A DNA stretch of 64,000 bases. Source: Arthrobacter globiformis. Lineage in GTDB: Bacteria; Actinomycetota; Actinomycetes; Actinomycetales; Micrococcaceae. A program made the position numbers and the translations under genes. Positions 55,484 through 63,265 of this stretch are shown piece by piece. Below the pieces are notes generated by a model that saw only the letters and a program-made list of their open reading frames with translations, was not told the DNA's origin and searched no databases. Location of the stretch: NCBI RefSeq assembly GCF_003261175.1, contig NZ_QLNP01000034.1, positions 30,106 through 94,105 on the forward strand. Reading direction: 5' to 3'. Each line of letters begins with the position of its first letter. Position 1 is the stretch's first letter.

Positions 55484-55813
55484 CTATGCCACCTCCACGG
55501 ACATCAGCATCAGCTCGCGGCCGCTGAGGACTTCGACGTCCGCGCTTCCGCAAGGGCAAAGCAGAATGAGATCGCTCAGGGTGAATTCGTCCTGGCAGCT
55601 GCGGCACCGTCCGCGGCCCCGCGGTTCGTCGATCTGCAGCCGCGCGCCAGCCAGCGGAGTGCCGGCCGCTGCCACGTCAAAACAAAAACGCACGGCATCA
55701 GCCAGTACGCCGGAAAGGGGACCGATCTTTAGGTTGACCGCAGTGACCGTCCGTTCACCTGTGCGGTCCAGAACGGCGTCGACAAGGCCCTGCGTGATGG
55801 AGAGTTCGTGCAT
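55484..55813 (-). CDS. hypA: Hydrogenase nickel-incorporation protein HypA
   Basis: A 109-residue metallochaperone. Nickel is bound by the N-terminal MHE (His2, Glu3). The zinc domain has CRSC (70, 73) and LCPCGS (86, 88), so the second pair is C-x-C rather than the textbook C-x2-C. The start is ATG 55813; the frame continues upstream without family sequence. It is the first gene of the leftward hydrogenase operon, with about 190 bases of upstream sequence facing a small unrelated gene. Confidence 0.93.
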   Translation of the reverse strand: MHELSITQGLVDAVLDRTGERTVTAVNLKIGPLSGVLADAVRFCFDVAAAGTPLAGARLQIDEPRGRGRCRSCQDEFTLSDLILLCPCGSADVEVLSGRELMLMSVEVA

Positions 55814-56001
55814 GATCGCGCCCCTTTTTGCCAAGATAGGCTCGCGCCAGAGAAAACGCAACCGTCCGAATATCCGCCCGCCATTCCCCGCTTCGAACGG
55901 ACAGTTAGGGCCCTTCCGGGGCCGGACCTTGGGGCGTTAATTATCCGTTGGCGCTGCATCCAACGCGCCGTGCCTCTCGCGCCTGGCGCTAGTGTGGGAG
56001 G

Positions 56002-56307
56002 ATGCCGTCGTTCCAGACCAGACTCAAGATCACCGGGCTGAAGCCGGGCAACCGTCCCGAGACCGTGATGGACACCGCCGTCGAGTCGCTCAGGTCCCGG
56101 CACCATGTGGAGTCGCACCAGCTGGAACTGGCCGGGGGCGTGCCGCAACTCAACCTGCGGTTCCTCGTGGAGCCGACCGAATACAACAGTGAGAACAGCG
56201 CGGCGCGGGAGTCGGCAGCCGTGATGCGCGACGCCGTCGAACGCGTTGCGCTGACAGGCTCGCTTGCGGTGCTTCGCCGCAGCCGCGGCCGCTGGGCGCC
56301 CGTTTAG
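56002..56307 (+). CDS. Conserved-looking small protein of unknown function
   Basis: A 101-residue basic protein starting at ATG 56002 behind GGGAGG, a good ribosome-binding site. SFQTRLKITGLKPGNRPETVMDTAVESL, then LNLRFLVEPTEYNSENSAARESAAVMRDAVERV suggests an alpha/beta domain with a charged C-terminal helix. No family name is recalled. It is transcribed away from hypA, across 188 bases, and so could share a control region with the hydrogenase genes. The convergent DedA-like gene follows. Confidence 0.65.
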   Translation: MPSFQTRLKITGLKPGNRPETVMDTAVESLRSRHHVESHQLELAGGVPQLNLRFLVEPTEYNSENSAARESAAVMRDAVERVALTGSLAVLRRSRGRWAPV

Positions 56308-56341
56308 GGCTTCGCCGCCCGGACCTTTGTTTGCCCCGACC

Positions 56342-56971
56342 CTAATGGTCCGGAGCGGGGGCACTGCCCGGCTCGTCCACGGGGGAGCGGTCGCCGCGGC
56401 GGCGCGTGACGATCAGACCCACGACGGCGCCAATCACCAGGCCAACGGCCACACCGATCAGCGAACTCGCCCAAAAGGGCAGCCCCGTTGCGGAGCCCGT
56501 GAAGAAGCCGAGGCCCACGAGCCACGTCGCCCACAGGACCGCTCCCAGGGCGGCGCACAGGCTGAAGCCCCGGGTGGAGACGTCGGCGATGCCTGCGGCG
56601 GCCGACGTCGCCAGCCGTCCTCCCGGGATAAAGCGGGCCCCGATGATGGTGCCGTAAGCGGAGGAGCGGCCCGCCTTGGCGATGGCCTCGTGGATGCCGC
56701 GGTGGATCTTCCGGCCCCACGTCCAGCGGTCCAGGATGTGGCTCAGCCGGCGCTTGAACAGCTGGAACACCACCACGTCACCCAGCCACGATGCGGAGGC
56801 GGACAGGAGGCCCACCAGGAACAGGTTTGCGCGTCCCTCGGCGGACAGGGCACCGCCCGTGATCAGGACCATCTCGGACGGGATGGGCGGAAAAATGGCA
56901 TCGCCCAGGACGGCCGGAATGATCCAGAAGTAGATCGCCGTGCTCCAGGTGTCCGGGTTGCCGAAGTCCAT
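56342..56971 (-). CDS. DedA-family membrane protein
   Basis: A 209-residue DedA/SNARE-associated family membrane protein with four to five helices. The family's membrane motif is visible in IFPPIPSEMVLITGGAL, with GDVVVFQLFKRRLSHIL and a GARFIPGGRLATSAAAGIA segment typical of DedA. The basic tail RRRGDRSPVDEPG is cytosolic. The start chosen is ATG 56971; a GTG two codons upstream is possible. DedA proteins take part in lipid flipping and envelope homeostasis. Confidence 0.88.
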   Translation of the reverse strand: MDFGNPDTWSTAIYFWIIPAVLGDAIFPPIPSEMVLITGGALSAEGRANLFLVGLLSASASWLGDVVVFQLFKRRLSHILDRWTWGRKIHRGIHEAIAKAGRSSAYGTIIGARFIPGGRLATSAAAGIADVSTRGFSLCAALGAVLWATWLVGLGFFTGSATGLPFWASSLIGVAVGLVIGAVVGLIVTRRRGDRSPVDEPGSAPAPDH

Positions 56972-57121
56972 TTGCACAACGTACCGCACCCGGAGCGGGA
57001 ACGCGCTGGGCGGACGGCCACGGCAGGACTCCGGCAGCTGGCAGGACTCCGACACCCGGTCGAACTCCGACGCGTGGCGGACCCCTTCGCCGTGGCCGGT
57101 TGGCAATGCCACACTGGCTGC

Positions 57122-57661
57122 ATGCGGATAGAGATCGTTGAGGGTGATATCACCGGACGGCCGGTGGACGCGGTGGTGAATGCCGCCAACTCTTCGTTGC
57201 TGGGTGGCGGGGGTGTGGACGGGGCGATCCATCGGGCGGCTGGGCCCGAGCTGCTGGCGGCCTGCCGCGAGCTGCGGGCAACGACGCTGCAGGACGGTCT
57301 GCCGGTGGGCGCTGCGGTGGCGACCCCAGGGTTCGGGCTGCCGGCGCGCTGGGTCATCCACACCGTCGGGCCCAACCGCCACGCCGGGCAGACAAACCCC
57401 GCGCTGCTCGCGTCCTGTTTCACCGAGAGCCTGCGGGTTGCCGAGGGCCTGGGTGTCCGGTCGCTGGCTTTTCCCGCGGTAGGCGCGGGGGTCTACGGCT
57501 GGGACGCCCGCCAGGTGGCGCAGGTGGCGTTCGACGCCGTCCGATCCTATGTCGCACGCTCTGAAGAAGGCGGAGAACAGGGCGTGGAGTTGGTGGAGTT
57601 CGTGCTTTTTGGCCCGGAAACCGTGGCGGACTTTCGGTATGTCCTTGAAGGTGCTCCCTAG
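57122..57661 (+). CDS. Macro-domain protein (O-acetyl-ADP-ribose deacetylase type)
   Basis: A 179-residue single macro domain. MRIEIVEGDITGRPVDAVVNAANSSL, GGGGVDGAIHRAAG and the C-terminal VGAGVYGWD form the ADP-ribose pocket seen in the YmdB/MacroD group, which removes acetyl from O-acetyl-ADP-ribose and ADP-ribose from acidic residues. Start at ATG 57122 excludes the longer frame upstream, which overlaps the divergent DedA gene. No ADP-ribosyltransferase lies nearby. Confidence 0.92.
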   Translation: MRIEIVEGDITGRPVDAVVNAANSSLLGGGGVDGAIHRAAGPELLAACRELRATTLQDGLPVGAAVATPGFGLPARWVIHTVGPNRHAGQTNPALLASCFTESLRVAEGLGVRSLAFPAVGAGVYGWDARQVAQVAFDAVRSYVARSEEGGEQGVELVEFVLFGPETVADFRYVLEGAP

Positions 57662-57691
57662 CGGATGAGGTTCGGTGGGACGTCGGCCTGG

Positions 57692-58645
57692 CTAGCGGAC
57701 TTCGCTGAGTTGGAGGCGGCTGCGGTACTCGACGGGTTCCTTGGTGATGGGGTCCACGAACCGGATGCCGCGTGCCAGCAGCTGGAGCGGCTTGGTGTAG
57801 TCGTCGGGCGCCTTGTCCAGCAGCTCGGGGTAGAACGAATCGTGCAGGATGCCCAGCCCCAGAGAGGCCATGTGCACGCGGAGCTGGTGGGTTTTCCCTG
57901 AATGCGGTTCGAGCCGGTAAAGGCCACGGCGTCCTGCCCCGGCTGGCGGATGGCCACCGGCGTCGGCACCGTCGAACGTCCGCAGCAGGTCGATGCGGGT
58001 TTCCGCGTTAGGCTCGCCGTCGATGACCTCCGCCAGAAGGTAGCTGCGGGACTTCGTCATCCGGTTGCGGACCACCACCGGGAAGTCGACGGCGGGATGT
58101 CCGGCAGCCGGTTCAGCCGCGGACACGCACTCGTACTCCTTCTGGACCTGGCGCTTCTCGAAGAGAACCTGGTACTTCCCGCGGGTCTCGGGGTTGGTCG
58201 AGAGCAGGAGGATGCCCGCCGTCATGCGGTCCAGGCGGTGCATCGGGATCAGGTCCGGGAGGTCCAGCTGGTTGCGGAGCCGGACCAGCGCCGATTCCTG
58301 GATGTACGTGCCGCCCGGGGTGGTGGGCAGGAAGTGCGGTTTGTCTACCACCAGGATGTGCTCGTCCTGGTGCAGGATGTTCAGCTCCACGGGCAGCCGG
58401 GTTTCCGGCGGGAGCGTGCGGTAGTACCAGATGAAGGTGTGGTCCTCGAGCCTGGTGCCGCGGTGCAGGGGGATGCCGCCCTCGCCCACGATCTCGCCGG
58501 CGTCGAACCGGTCCTCGATGCCCTGGGGGTCGATGTGGCCCCAGCGGTGCATCATGTAGTCCATTGCGGTGTCCCAGGGGCCCCCGTCCGGGAGGCGCAG
58601 GCGGGTCGCGTTCACGCCGTCGCGCACGGGAAGGGGGGATTGCAT
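57692..58645 (-). CDS. RluA-family pseudouridine synthase
   Basis: A 317-residue enzyme of the RluA group, isomerising uridine in rRNA or tRNA. The catalytic motif HRLDRMTAGILLL carries the essential Asp, with PLHRGTRLEDHTFIWYY upstream of DEHILVVDKPHFLPTTPGG and RLEPHSGKTHQLRVHMA as the third motif. An N-terminal S4-like extension of about 80 residues is present. Start taken at ATG 58645; a GTG one codon earlier is also possible. The target cannot be predicted. Confidence 0.9.
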   Translation of the reverse strand: MQSPLPVRDGVNATRLRLPDGGPWDTAMDYMMHRWGHIDPQGIEDRFDAGEIVGEGGIPLHRGTRLEDHTFIWYYRTLPPETRLPVELNILHQDEHILVVDKPHFLPTTPGGTYIQESALVRLRNQLDLPDLIPMHRLDRMTAGILLLSTNPETRGKYQVLFEKRQVQKEYECVSAAEPAAGHPAVDFPVVVRNRMTKSRSYLLAEVIDGEPNAETRIDLLRTFDGADAGGHPPAGAGRRGLYRLEPHSGKTHQLRVHMASLGLGILHDSFYPELLDKAPDDYTKPLQLLARGIRFVDPITKEPVEYRSRLQLSEVR

Positions 58646-58690
58646 CACCGGTCCATTCTACTTTGCGCGCGGTTCCTGCTCATTGCAGCC

Positions 58691-58755
58691 CCGTTTCGAC
58701 GGTTCCCTGCGCACACGACGACCCGCGTCGAATCTGCAGGGAACCGTCGAAACGG
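58691..58755. repeat. Interspersed palindromic repeat, family B copy 3
   Basis: Perfect 20-bp arms at 58691-58710 and 58736-58755, identical in arm sequence to the copies at about 21.8 and 22.9 kb. A 5-bp inner stem CGACG/CGTCG (58716-58720, 58726-58730) is different in sequence from the other copies. It lies between the pseudouridine synthase and ArsR genes, just upstream of the latter's promoter. Confidence 0.9.
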
Positions 58756-58776
58756 CGACGGACGAGAAAAATATTA

Positions 58777-58806
58777 TTGACAAATAAAATTGTCGGTGAG
58801 GATACT
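58777..58806 (+). promoter_or_regulatory. Probable leaderless promoter and operator of the ArsR gene
   Basis: TTGACA at 58777-58782 (-35) and GATACT at 58801-58806 (-10) are separated by 18 bases. Transcription would begin close to the ATG at 58813, which implies a leaderless message. GACAA-6 bases-TTGTC (58779-58794) overlaps the -35 element and is a candidate autoregulatory operator. Confidence 0.5.
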
Positions 58807-58812
58807 TGAACC

Positions 58813-59442
58813 ATGTTGGACATCGAAGTGATCGAGGACCCGGCGGCGGCGGAGGCTTCGCTGGATCCAATCCGGACCCGCATCCTCCAGGAGCTGGCCG
58901 AGCCCGGCTCGGCCACGCAGCTCGCCGCGAAGGTTGGGCTGCCGCGGCAAAAGGTGAACTACCACCTCAAGGCACTCGAGCGGCACGGCCTCGTGGAGCT
59001 GGTGGAGGAGCGCCGCAAGGGCAACGTCACCGAGCGCGTACTGCGGGCAACGGCAGCCTCCTACCTCATCTCCCCGGTGGCGCTGCAGTCGGTGGCGCCG
59101 GACCCGCGCCGTTTCGCGGACCGGTTCTCGGCCTTCTGGCTGCTGGCGCTCGCCGGCCGCATGGTCCAGGAAATGGGGAAGCTCATTGCCGGTGCTGCCG
59201 CCGCGCGGCAGACACTGGCCACGTTCGCTATCGACGGCGAAGTCACCTTCCGCAGCGCGGCCGACCGGGCCGCGTTCGCCGAGGATCTGGGCGTGGCGGT
59301 CACCCGGCTCGTGGACAAGTACCACCACGCCGGCGCCGGCGGACGGAAGCACAGGCTCGTCGTCGCGCTTCACCCGGCGCTCAAGCCCGAAACACAGGAC
59401 TCAACCAAAACCATTCCAGCTAAGGGGCAGGACAATGACTGA
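58813..59442 (+). CDS. ArsR-family helix-turn-helix regulator
   Basis: A 209-residue protein with an ArsR-type winged helix at about residues 15-95: IRTRILQELAEPGSATQLAAKVGLPRQKVNYHLKALERHGLVELVEERRKGNVTER. The second half, with FSAFWLLALAGRMVQEMGKLIAGAAAARQTLATF, is helical and of unknown ligand. It starts at ATG 58813. The SRPBCC gene overlaps its 3' end by eight bases, a common ArsR-SRPBCC pairing in Actinobacteria, in which the regulator controls the pair. Confidence 0.88.
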   Translation: MLDIEVIEDPAAAEASLDPIRTRILQELAEPGSATQLAAKVGLPRQKVNYHLKALERHGLVELVEERRKGNVTERVLRATAASYLISPVALQSVAPDPRRFADRFSAFWLLALAGRMVQEMGKLIAGAAAARQTLATFAIDGEVTFRSAADRAAFAEDLGVAVTRLVDKYHHAGAGGRKHRLVVALHPALKPETQDSTKTIPAKGQDND

Positions 59443-60127
59443 CGACCGGAAATTCGAAATTGTTTTTGACACCGAGCTGCCCGGCACCCCGGAGCGGGTC
59501 TGGGAAGCCGTCACCAAGGGCACGCCGGGCTGGATGTTCCCGACCGACCAGTGGCCGGACGTGAAGACTGTGGAGGAGTATCCGCACCACCTGGTGTCGC
59601 GCATGGACGGTCCGGACGGCTGGTTCAACCAGCTCGAGCATGTACTGGAGCCGGTCGACGGCGGCCGGGCCAGGCTCCACTACGTCCACAGCGGCATCTT
59701 CGCGGACGACTGGGACCAGCAGTACGACGGCGCCAGCAAACACACGGAGTTCTACCTCCACACCCTGGGCCAGTACCTGAAGCACTTCGACGGCCAGCCC
59801 GTGGTTTTCACGGATGTCCAGGCGCCCGCCGCTTCGCAGACGCCTGACGGCTTTGCGCAGCTCAAGAAGGCGCTCGGCGTGGATAGTGCGTCGCAGGGCG
59901 ACGGTTTTGATGTGAAGGTCGACGGCGTCGGGCGGCTCACCGGGCAGGTGGACTTCTCCAACGCGAACTTCCTGGGCCTCCGGACCGGGGACGCCCTCTA
60001 CCGCTTCTTCGGCCGCAATGCGTTCGGCGCACCCGTGGGCATGACCGTCCACGACTTCAGCGGCAGCGGTGATTCCGAGGCCACCGCCGAAGCCTGGGGC
60101 GGGTTCCTAGGCAAGGTCTACGCGTAG
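59435..60127 (+). CDS. SRPBCC (AHSA1-like) domain protein
   Basis: A 230-residue protein with EIVFDTELPGTPERVWEAVTKGTPGWMFP as the START-like opening, then VSRMDGPDGWFNQLEHVLEP and HTEFYLHTLGQYLKHFDGQPVVF. A C-terminal stretch after about residue 135 (GFAQLKKALGVDSASQGDGFDVKV) is an additional small domain. It overlaps the ArsR gene by eight bases; start ATG 59435 has AAGGGGCAGG upstream. Ligand binding or stress response is the family expectation. Confidence 0.87.
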   Translation: MTDDRKFEIVFDTELPGTPERVWEAVTKGTPGWMFPTDQWPDVKTVEEYPHHLVSRMDGPDGWFNQLEHVLEPVDGGRARLHYVHSGIFADDWDQQYDGASKHTEFYLHTLGQYLKHFDGQPVVFTDVQAPAASQTPDGFAQLKKALGVDSASQGDGFDVKVDGVGRLTGQVDFSNANFLGLRTGDALYRFFGRNAFGAPVGMTVHDFSGSGDSEATAEAWGGFLGKVYA

Positions 60128-60145
60128 GCCGTTAGCCGCCCGAGG

Positions 60146-61627
60146 TCAGGCGATGGCGGCGGCGTGGGAGTCCCGGAGTGAACGCCTCAGCTGCGGGGCG
60201 GCGTCGAGCCTGGCCTGGGCTGCACGCAGCGCGAGGACTGCCGTCTCCAGCTGGTCCGGCGGCAGCGTGAACGGAATGCGAAGGAAGTTCTCGAACACCC
60301 CGCCCACGCCGAAGCGCGGACCGGCAGCGAGGCGGATACCGAGTTCCGGGGCGATGACCGTCAGCGCCGTGCTGCTGGGCGACGGCAGCCGGCACCAGAC
60401 GGCAAGACCGCCGTCGGGCTTCTCCGCCTCCCACAGGGGCAGGTGGACCTTGAGCAGGTCCAGCAGCGCAGAGCGGTTGTCCCGGAGTGCGGACAGCCGG
60501 GCCGGCAGGGGATCGGCCAGGTTGCGCACCAGATGGGCCGCTGCAAGCTGCTCCACCACCGGGCCGCCCAGATCCATCGTGGTCCGGACTGCCGCGAACC
60601 GCTGAATCAGGCTCTCCGATGCACGGATCCAGCCCGTGCGCATGCCAGCCCAGTGCGATTTGCTCAGCGATCCTATGGACACCACGGACGAACTGAAGGA
60701 AGCCAGCGGCGCCGTTGTGCCGCCGTCGAGATTCAGTTCACGGAGCGTCTCGTCCACCACCAGGACAGTGCCCGAGGCCGCGGCGGCACGGACCAGCCGC
60801 CGGCGCTGCGCGTCGGGCATCAGCCGGCCGGTGGGGTTGTGGAAATCCGAGACCGTATAGAACATGCGGGGCCGCTGCTGCGTCAGGGCAGACTCGACCG
60901 AGTCCATGTCCCAGCCCCGCTCCGGCGTTGGCGGAAGGGGGACCGGCACGATGCGGCAGCCCGTCGCACGGATGGCGTCGAGCGCGTTCGGGTAGGTCGG
61001 CTGCTCCACGAGGACCTTGTCCTGTTTGCCGACCAGCGCCCGCAGCACGATGTTCAGCGCATGCTGCGCGCCGGACGTCACCAGGATCTGCCCGGCTGCG
61101 GTGGGCACGCCGGCGTCGGCATAGTGCCTGGCAATCGCCTCCCGAAGCGCCGGCACGCCCACGGCGTCGTAGCCGAAGCCGGGCAGCAGGGCAGGCAGTT
61201 CCGTGAGGGCGGCGGCGAAGGCCTGGTGGACCGATTCGCCGCTGGCCGGGAGCGACGCGTACGCGAGGTCGATGACGCCGTCGGGAACGGCCAGGCCCGG
61301 CGCCCCCGACATGCCAGCGCGGGAGTCCCGCTGCTGTCCTGCCGTGTAGGCCGTCCGCGGCAGGCACGTGCGGCCCCGAGTGCCCTGGCCGGTGGTCAGG
61401 AACCCCTGTTCACGCAGGCTCGCGTACGCCGCCGTCACGGTGGTGCGGCTGACGGAGAGGGTGGCGGACAGTGTCCGTTCGCTGGGCAGCGCAGTGCCCA
61501 GCGGGATGCGGCCGTCCAAGACCAAAAGACGCACGACGTCGGCCAGTTCCCGGTACGCGGGTGCGTGGCCGCGGTGCCACTGCCCCAGGAGACGGGCGAG
61601 GGCGGTGGGTGTGAGAGATCCGGACAT
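60146..61627 (-). CDS. MocR/PdxR-type GntR-aminotransferase regulator
   Basis: A 493-residue fusion of a GntR winged helix (about 10-80, LPSERTLSATLSVSRTTVTAAYASLREQG) with a class-I aminotransferase fold. The PLP lysine is Lys323 in SIGSLSKSHWAGMRTGW; TSGAQHALNIVLRALVG and DFHNPTG are PLP-site segments. In relatives it senses PLP or amino acids. It is divergent from a YczE-like membrane protein, a classic MocR-YczE pair; a symmetric site lies between them. Start ATG 61627. Confidence 0.93.
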   Translation of the reverse strand: MSGSLTPTALARLLGQWHRGHAPAYRELADVVRLLVLDGRIPLGTALPSERTLSATLSVSRTTVTAAYASLREQGFLTTGQGTRGRTCLPRTAYTAGQQRDSRAGMSGAPGLAVPDGVIDLAYASLPASGESVHQAFAAALTELPALLPGFGYDAVGVPALREAIARHYADAGVPTAAGQILVTSGAQHALNIVLRALVGKQDKVLVEQPTYPNALDAIRATGCRIVPVPLPPTPERGWDMDSVESALTQQRPRMFYTVSDFHNPTGRLMPDAQRRRLVRAAAASGTVLVVDETLRELNLDGGTTAPLASFSSSVVSIGSLSKSHWAGMRTGWIRASESLIQRFAAVRTTMDLGGPVVEQLAAAHLVRNLADPLPARLSALRDNRSALLDLLKVHLPLWEAEKPDGGLAVWCRLPSPSSTALTVIAPELGIRLAAGPRFGVGGVFENFLRIPFTLPPDQLETAVLALRAAQARLDAAPQLRRSLRDSHAAAIA

Positions 61628-61629
61628 GA

Positions 61630-61669
61630 GGCCAGTATTTCAAACTGGCCATGGAAAACAAGGCCAGTT
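61630..61669. promoter_or_regulatory. MocR operator candidate: inverted and direct GGCCAGT half-sites
   Basis: AACTGGCC (61643-61650) and GGCCAGTT (61662-61669) form an exact inverted repeat with an 11-base spacer. A third half-site, GGCCAGTA (61630-61637), is a direct repeat of the second at 32-bp spacing and abuts the regulator start. MocR proteins often use an inverted pair plus a direct repeat; this geometry fits, as an inference. Confidence 0.6.
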
Positions 61670-61687
61670 GTGCCTCAGGATGGTTCA

Positions 61688-62350
61688 ATGATGATCCGCA
61701 GACTCGTACAGCTCTTCACCGGCCTCGCCATGTACGGTATTTCGCTGGCTATGTTTATCCGGGCCGGGCTCGGGCTGGACCCCTGGGACGTGTTCCATCA
61801 GGGCGTTGCCGGCAAGACAGGCCTGAGCATCGGCGCGGTGGTCATCATTGTCAGTTTCCTGGTGCTGCTGCTGTGGATCCCGCTGCGGCAGCGGCCGGGC
61901 TTCGGCACGCTCTGCAATGCCATCCTCGTGGGCGTCTTCGCCGATGTCGGGCTTGCCCTGATCCCCGTGTTTTCCCACCTCGGCGGCCAGATCGCGATGC
62001 TTGGCGGTGCCGTGGTGCTCAACGGCGTCGCCTCGGCCTGCTACATCGGCGCCCGCTTCGGCCCCGGCGCCCGTGACGGGCTCATGACGGGCCTGGCCCG
62101 GCGCACCGGCTGGTCCGTGCGCCTGTCCCGGACGCTGATCGAGGTGGTGGTGCTCGCCGCGGGCTGGCTCCTCGGCGGCTCTGTCGGAGTGGGCACTGTG
62201 GTTTACGCGCTGGCGATCGGCCCGCTGGTCCAGCTCCTGCTGCCGTACTTCCTGGTTCCGGCCCGGGAACCGGCCGCCGCTGGTGGAACCGTCAAGGCAA
62301 AGTCCGGGAACCGTGAAGATCAGCCGGAGGAACCGGTCGCCGCTTCCTGA
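61688..62350 (+). CDS. YczE/YitT-family membrane protein
   Basis: A 220-residue membrane protein with five or six helices, opening RRLVQLFTGLAMYGISLAMFIRAGLGLDPWDVFHQG, the YczE signature. The middle has GQIAMLGGAVVLNGVASACYIGARFGPGARDGLMTG. A 30-residue cytosolic tail ends the protein. ATG 61688 and 61691 are adjacent starts. In relatives these proteins sit beside MocR regulators and may transport a B6-related or amino-acid compound; the substrate is not established. Confidence 0.88.
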   Translation: MMIRRLVQLFTGLAMYGISLAMFIRAGLGLDPWDVFHQGVAGKTGLSIGAVVIIVSFLVLLLWIPLRQRPGFGTLCNAILVGVFADVGLALIPVFSHLGGQIAMLGGAVVLNGVASACYIGARFGPGARDGLMTGLARRTGWSVRLSRTLIEVVVLAAGWLLGGSVGVGTVVYALAIGPLVQLLLPYFLVPAREPAAAGGTVKAKSGNREDQPEEPVAAS

Positions 62351-62362
62351 CGCGCGTCGTCG

Positions 62363-63265
62363 TTACGCGTCGGGGCCGCTCAATAACGGCTGACACTTCG
62401 GGCAGAAGTAGATGTCGCGTTCCTCCGTGACGGCAGTGGTCGCGCTGCCGGGACTGCCCGCAATCCCGGTTCCTGCACCGCTTCTGCCCGGGACACTCTT
62501 CCCCAGCACGGCGCGGCGGATGGGCGTGCGGCAGCGCAGGCACGGCTGGTGCTCGCGCCGGTACACCCAGTAGCCCGGCCGGCCGGCCGCACGGCCCACC
62601 GGAGTTCCGCGGGCGTTGACCACGGTGGTCCGGCGGCCCGGTCCGAGGTTGGCCTCGAGCAGCTGCTTGGCATCGGCAAATATCGCCGGCCAGTCCTTCA
62701 CGGCGGCCGCCGGTGATGCCGGGTGGATGCCGGCCAGGAAGCACACCTCGCAGCGGTAGATGTTTCCGATGCCGGCGAGGTTGCTCTGGTCCAGCAGTGC
62801 CACCCCCACCGGTACGTCGGGCCGGGCCGCCACGCGGCGCTCGGCCTCGGCCGGGTCCCAGTCCGGGCCTAGCAGGTCCGGGCCGAGGAAGCCCACGGCT
62901 TTGTCTTCTTCGCTGGTCTTGATCACCTCAAGCAGGCCCAGGGAAAATCCGACGGCGTCTGCAACGTCCGTGCGGAGGACGCACCGGGCCGTGAATCCCG
63001 GCTTCCGCCACCTGCCCCCGGGCGGGTAGACCTGCCAGCTGCCCTCCATCTTCAGGTGCGAGTGGATGGTCAGCCGCTCCTCGGCCGGTCCCACCAGTCG
63101 CATCAGCAGGTGCTTGCCGCGGGGGATAACCTCCTCCATGGTCCAGCCGGCCAGGTTCAGCGTGGCGAAGCGGGGCACCCGGAAGTCGGATGCGAGAAGC
63201 TTCTGGCCGGCGAGGGCAGCGTGCAGCTGGTTGGCGGCGCGCCAGACGGAGTCGCCTTCAGGCAC
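62363..63265 (-). CDS. Fpg/Nei-family DNA glycosylase (Nei2-like)
   Basis: A 300-residue endonuclease VIII-type glycosylase/AP lyase. The N-terminal PEGDSVWR provides the Pro nucleophile and Glu. LTIHSHLKMEGSWQVY and ALLDQSNLAGIGNIYRCEVCFLAGIHP form the helix-two-turn-helix with the catalytic residues. The zinc finger has CLRC and, 42 residues later, CPKC, with a Gly/Ser-rich insertion of about 25 residues (GKSVPGRSGAGTGIAGSPGS). It overlaps the preceding lhr stop by eight bases and starts at GTG 63265. Repair of oxidised pyrimidines is the role. Confidence 0.93.
   Translation of the reverse strand: MPEGDSVWRAANQLHAALAGQKLLASDFRVPRFATLNLAGWTMEEVIPRGKHLLMRLVGPAEERLTIHSHLKMEGSWQVYPPGGRWRKPGFTARCVLRTDVADAVGFSLGLLEVIKTSEEDKAVGFLGPDLLGPDWDPAEAERRVAARPDVPVGVALLDQSNLAGIGNIYRCEVCFLAGIHPASPAAAVKDWPAIFADAKQLLEANLGPGRRTTVVNARGTPVGRAAGRPGYWVYRREHQPCLRCRTPIRRAVLGKSVPGRSGAGTGIAGSPGSATTAVTEERDIYFCPKCQPLLSGPDA

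Noticed and set aside
60443-61687. Long N-terminal extension of the YczE-like protein
   Set aside because: It overlaps the whole MocR gene on the other strand; ATG 61688 begins the membrane domain.
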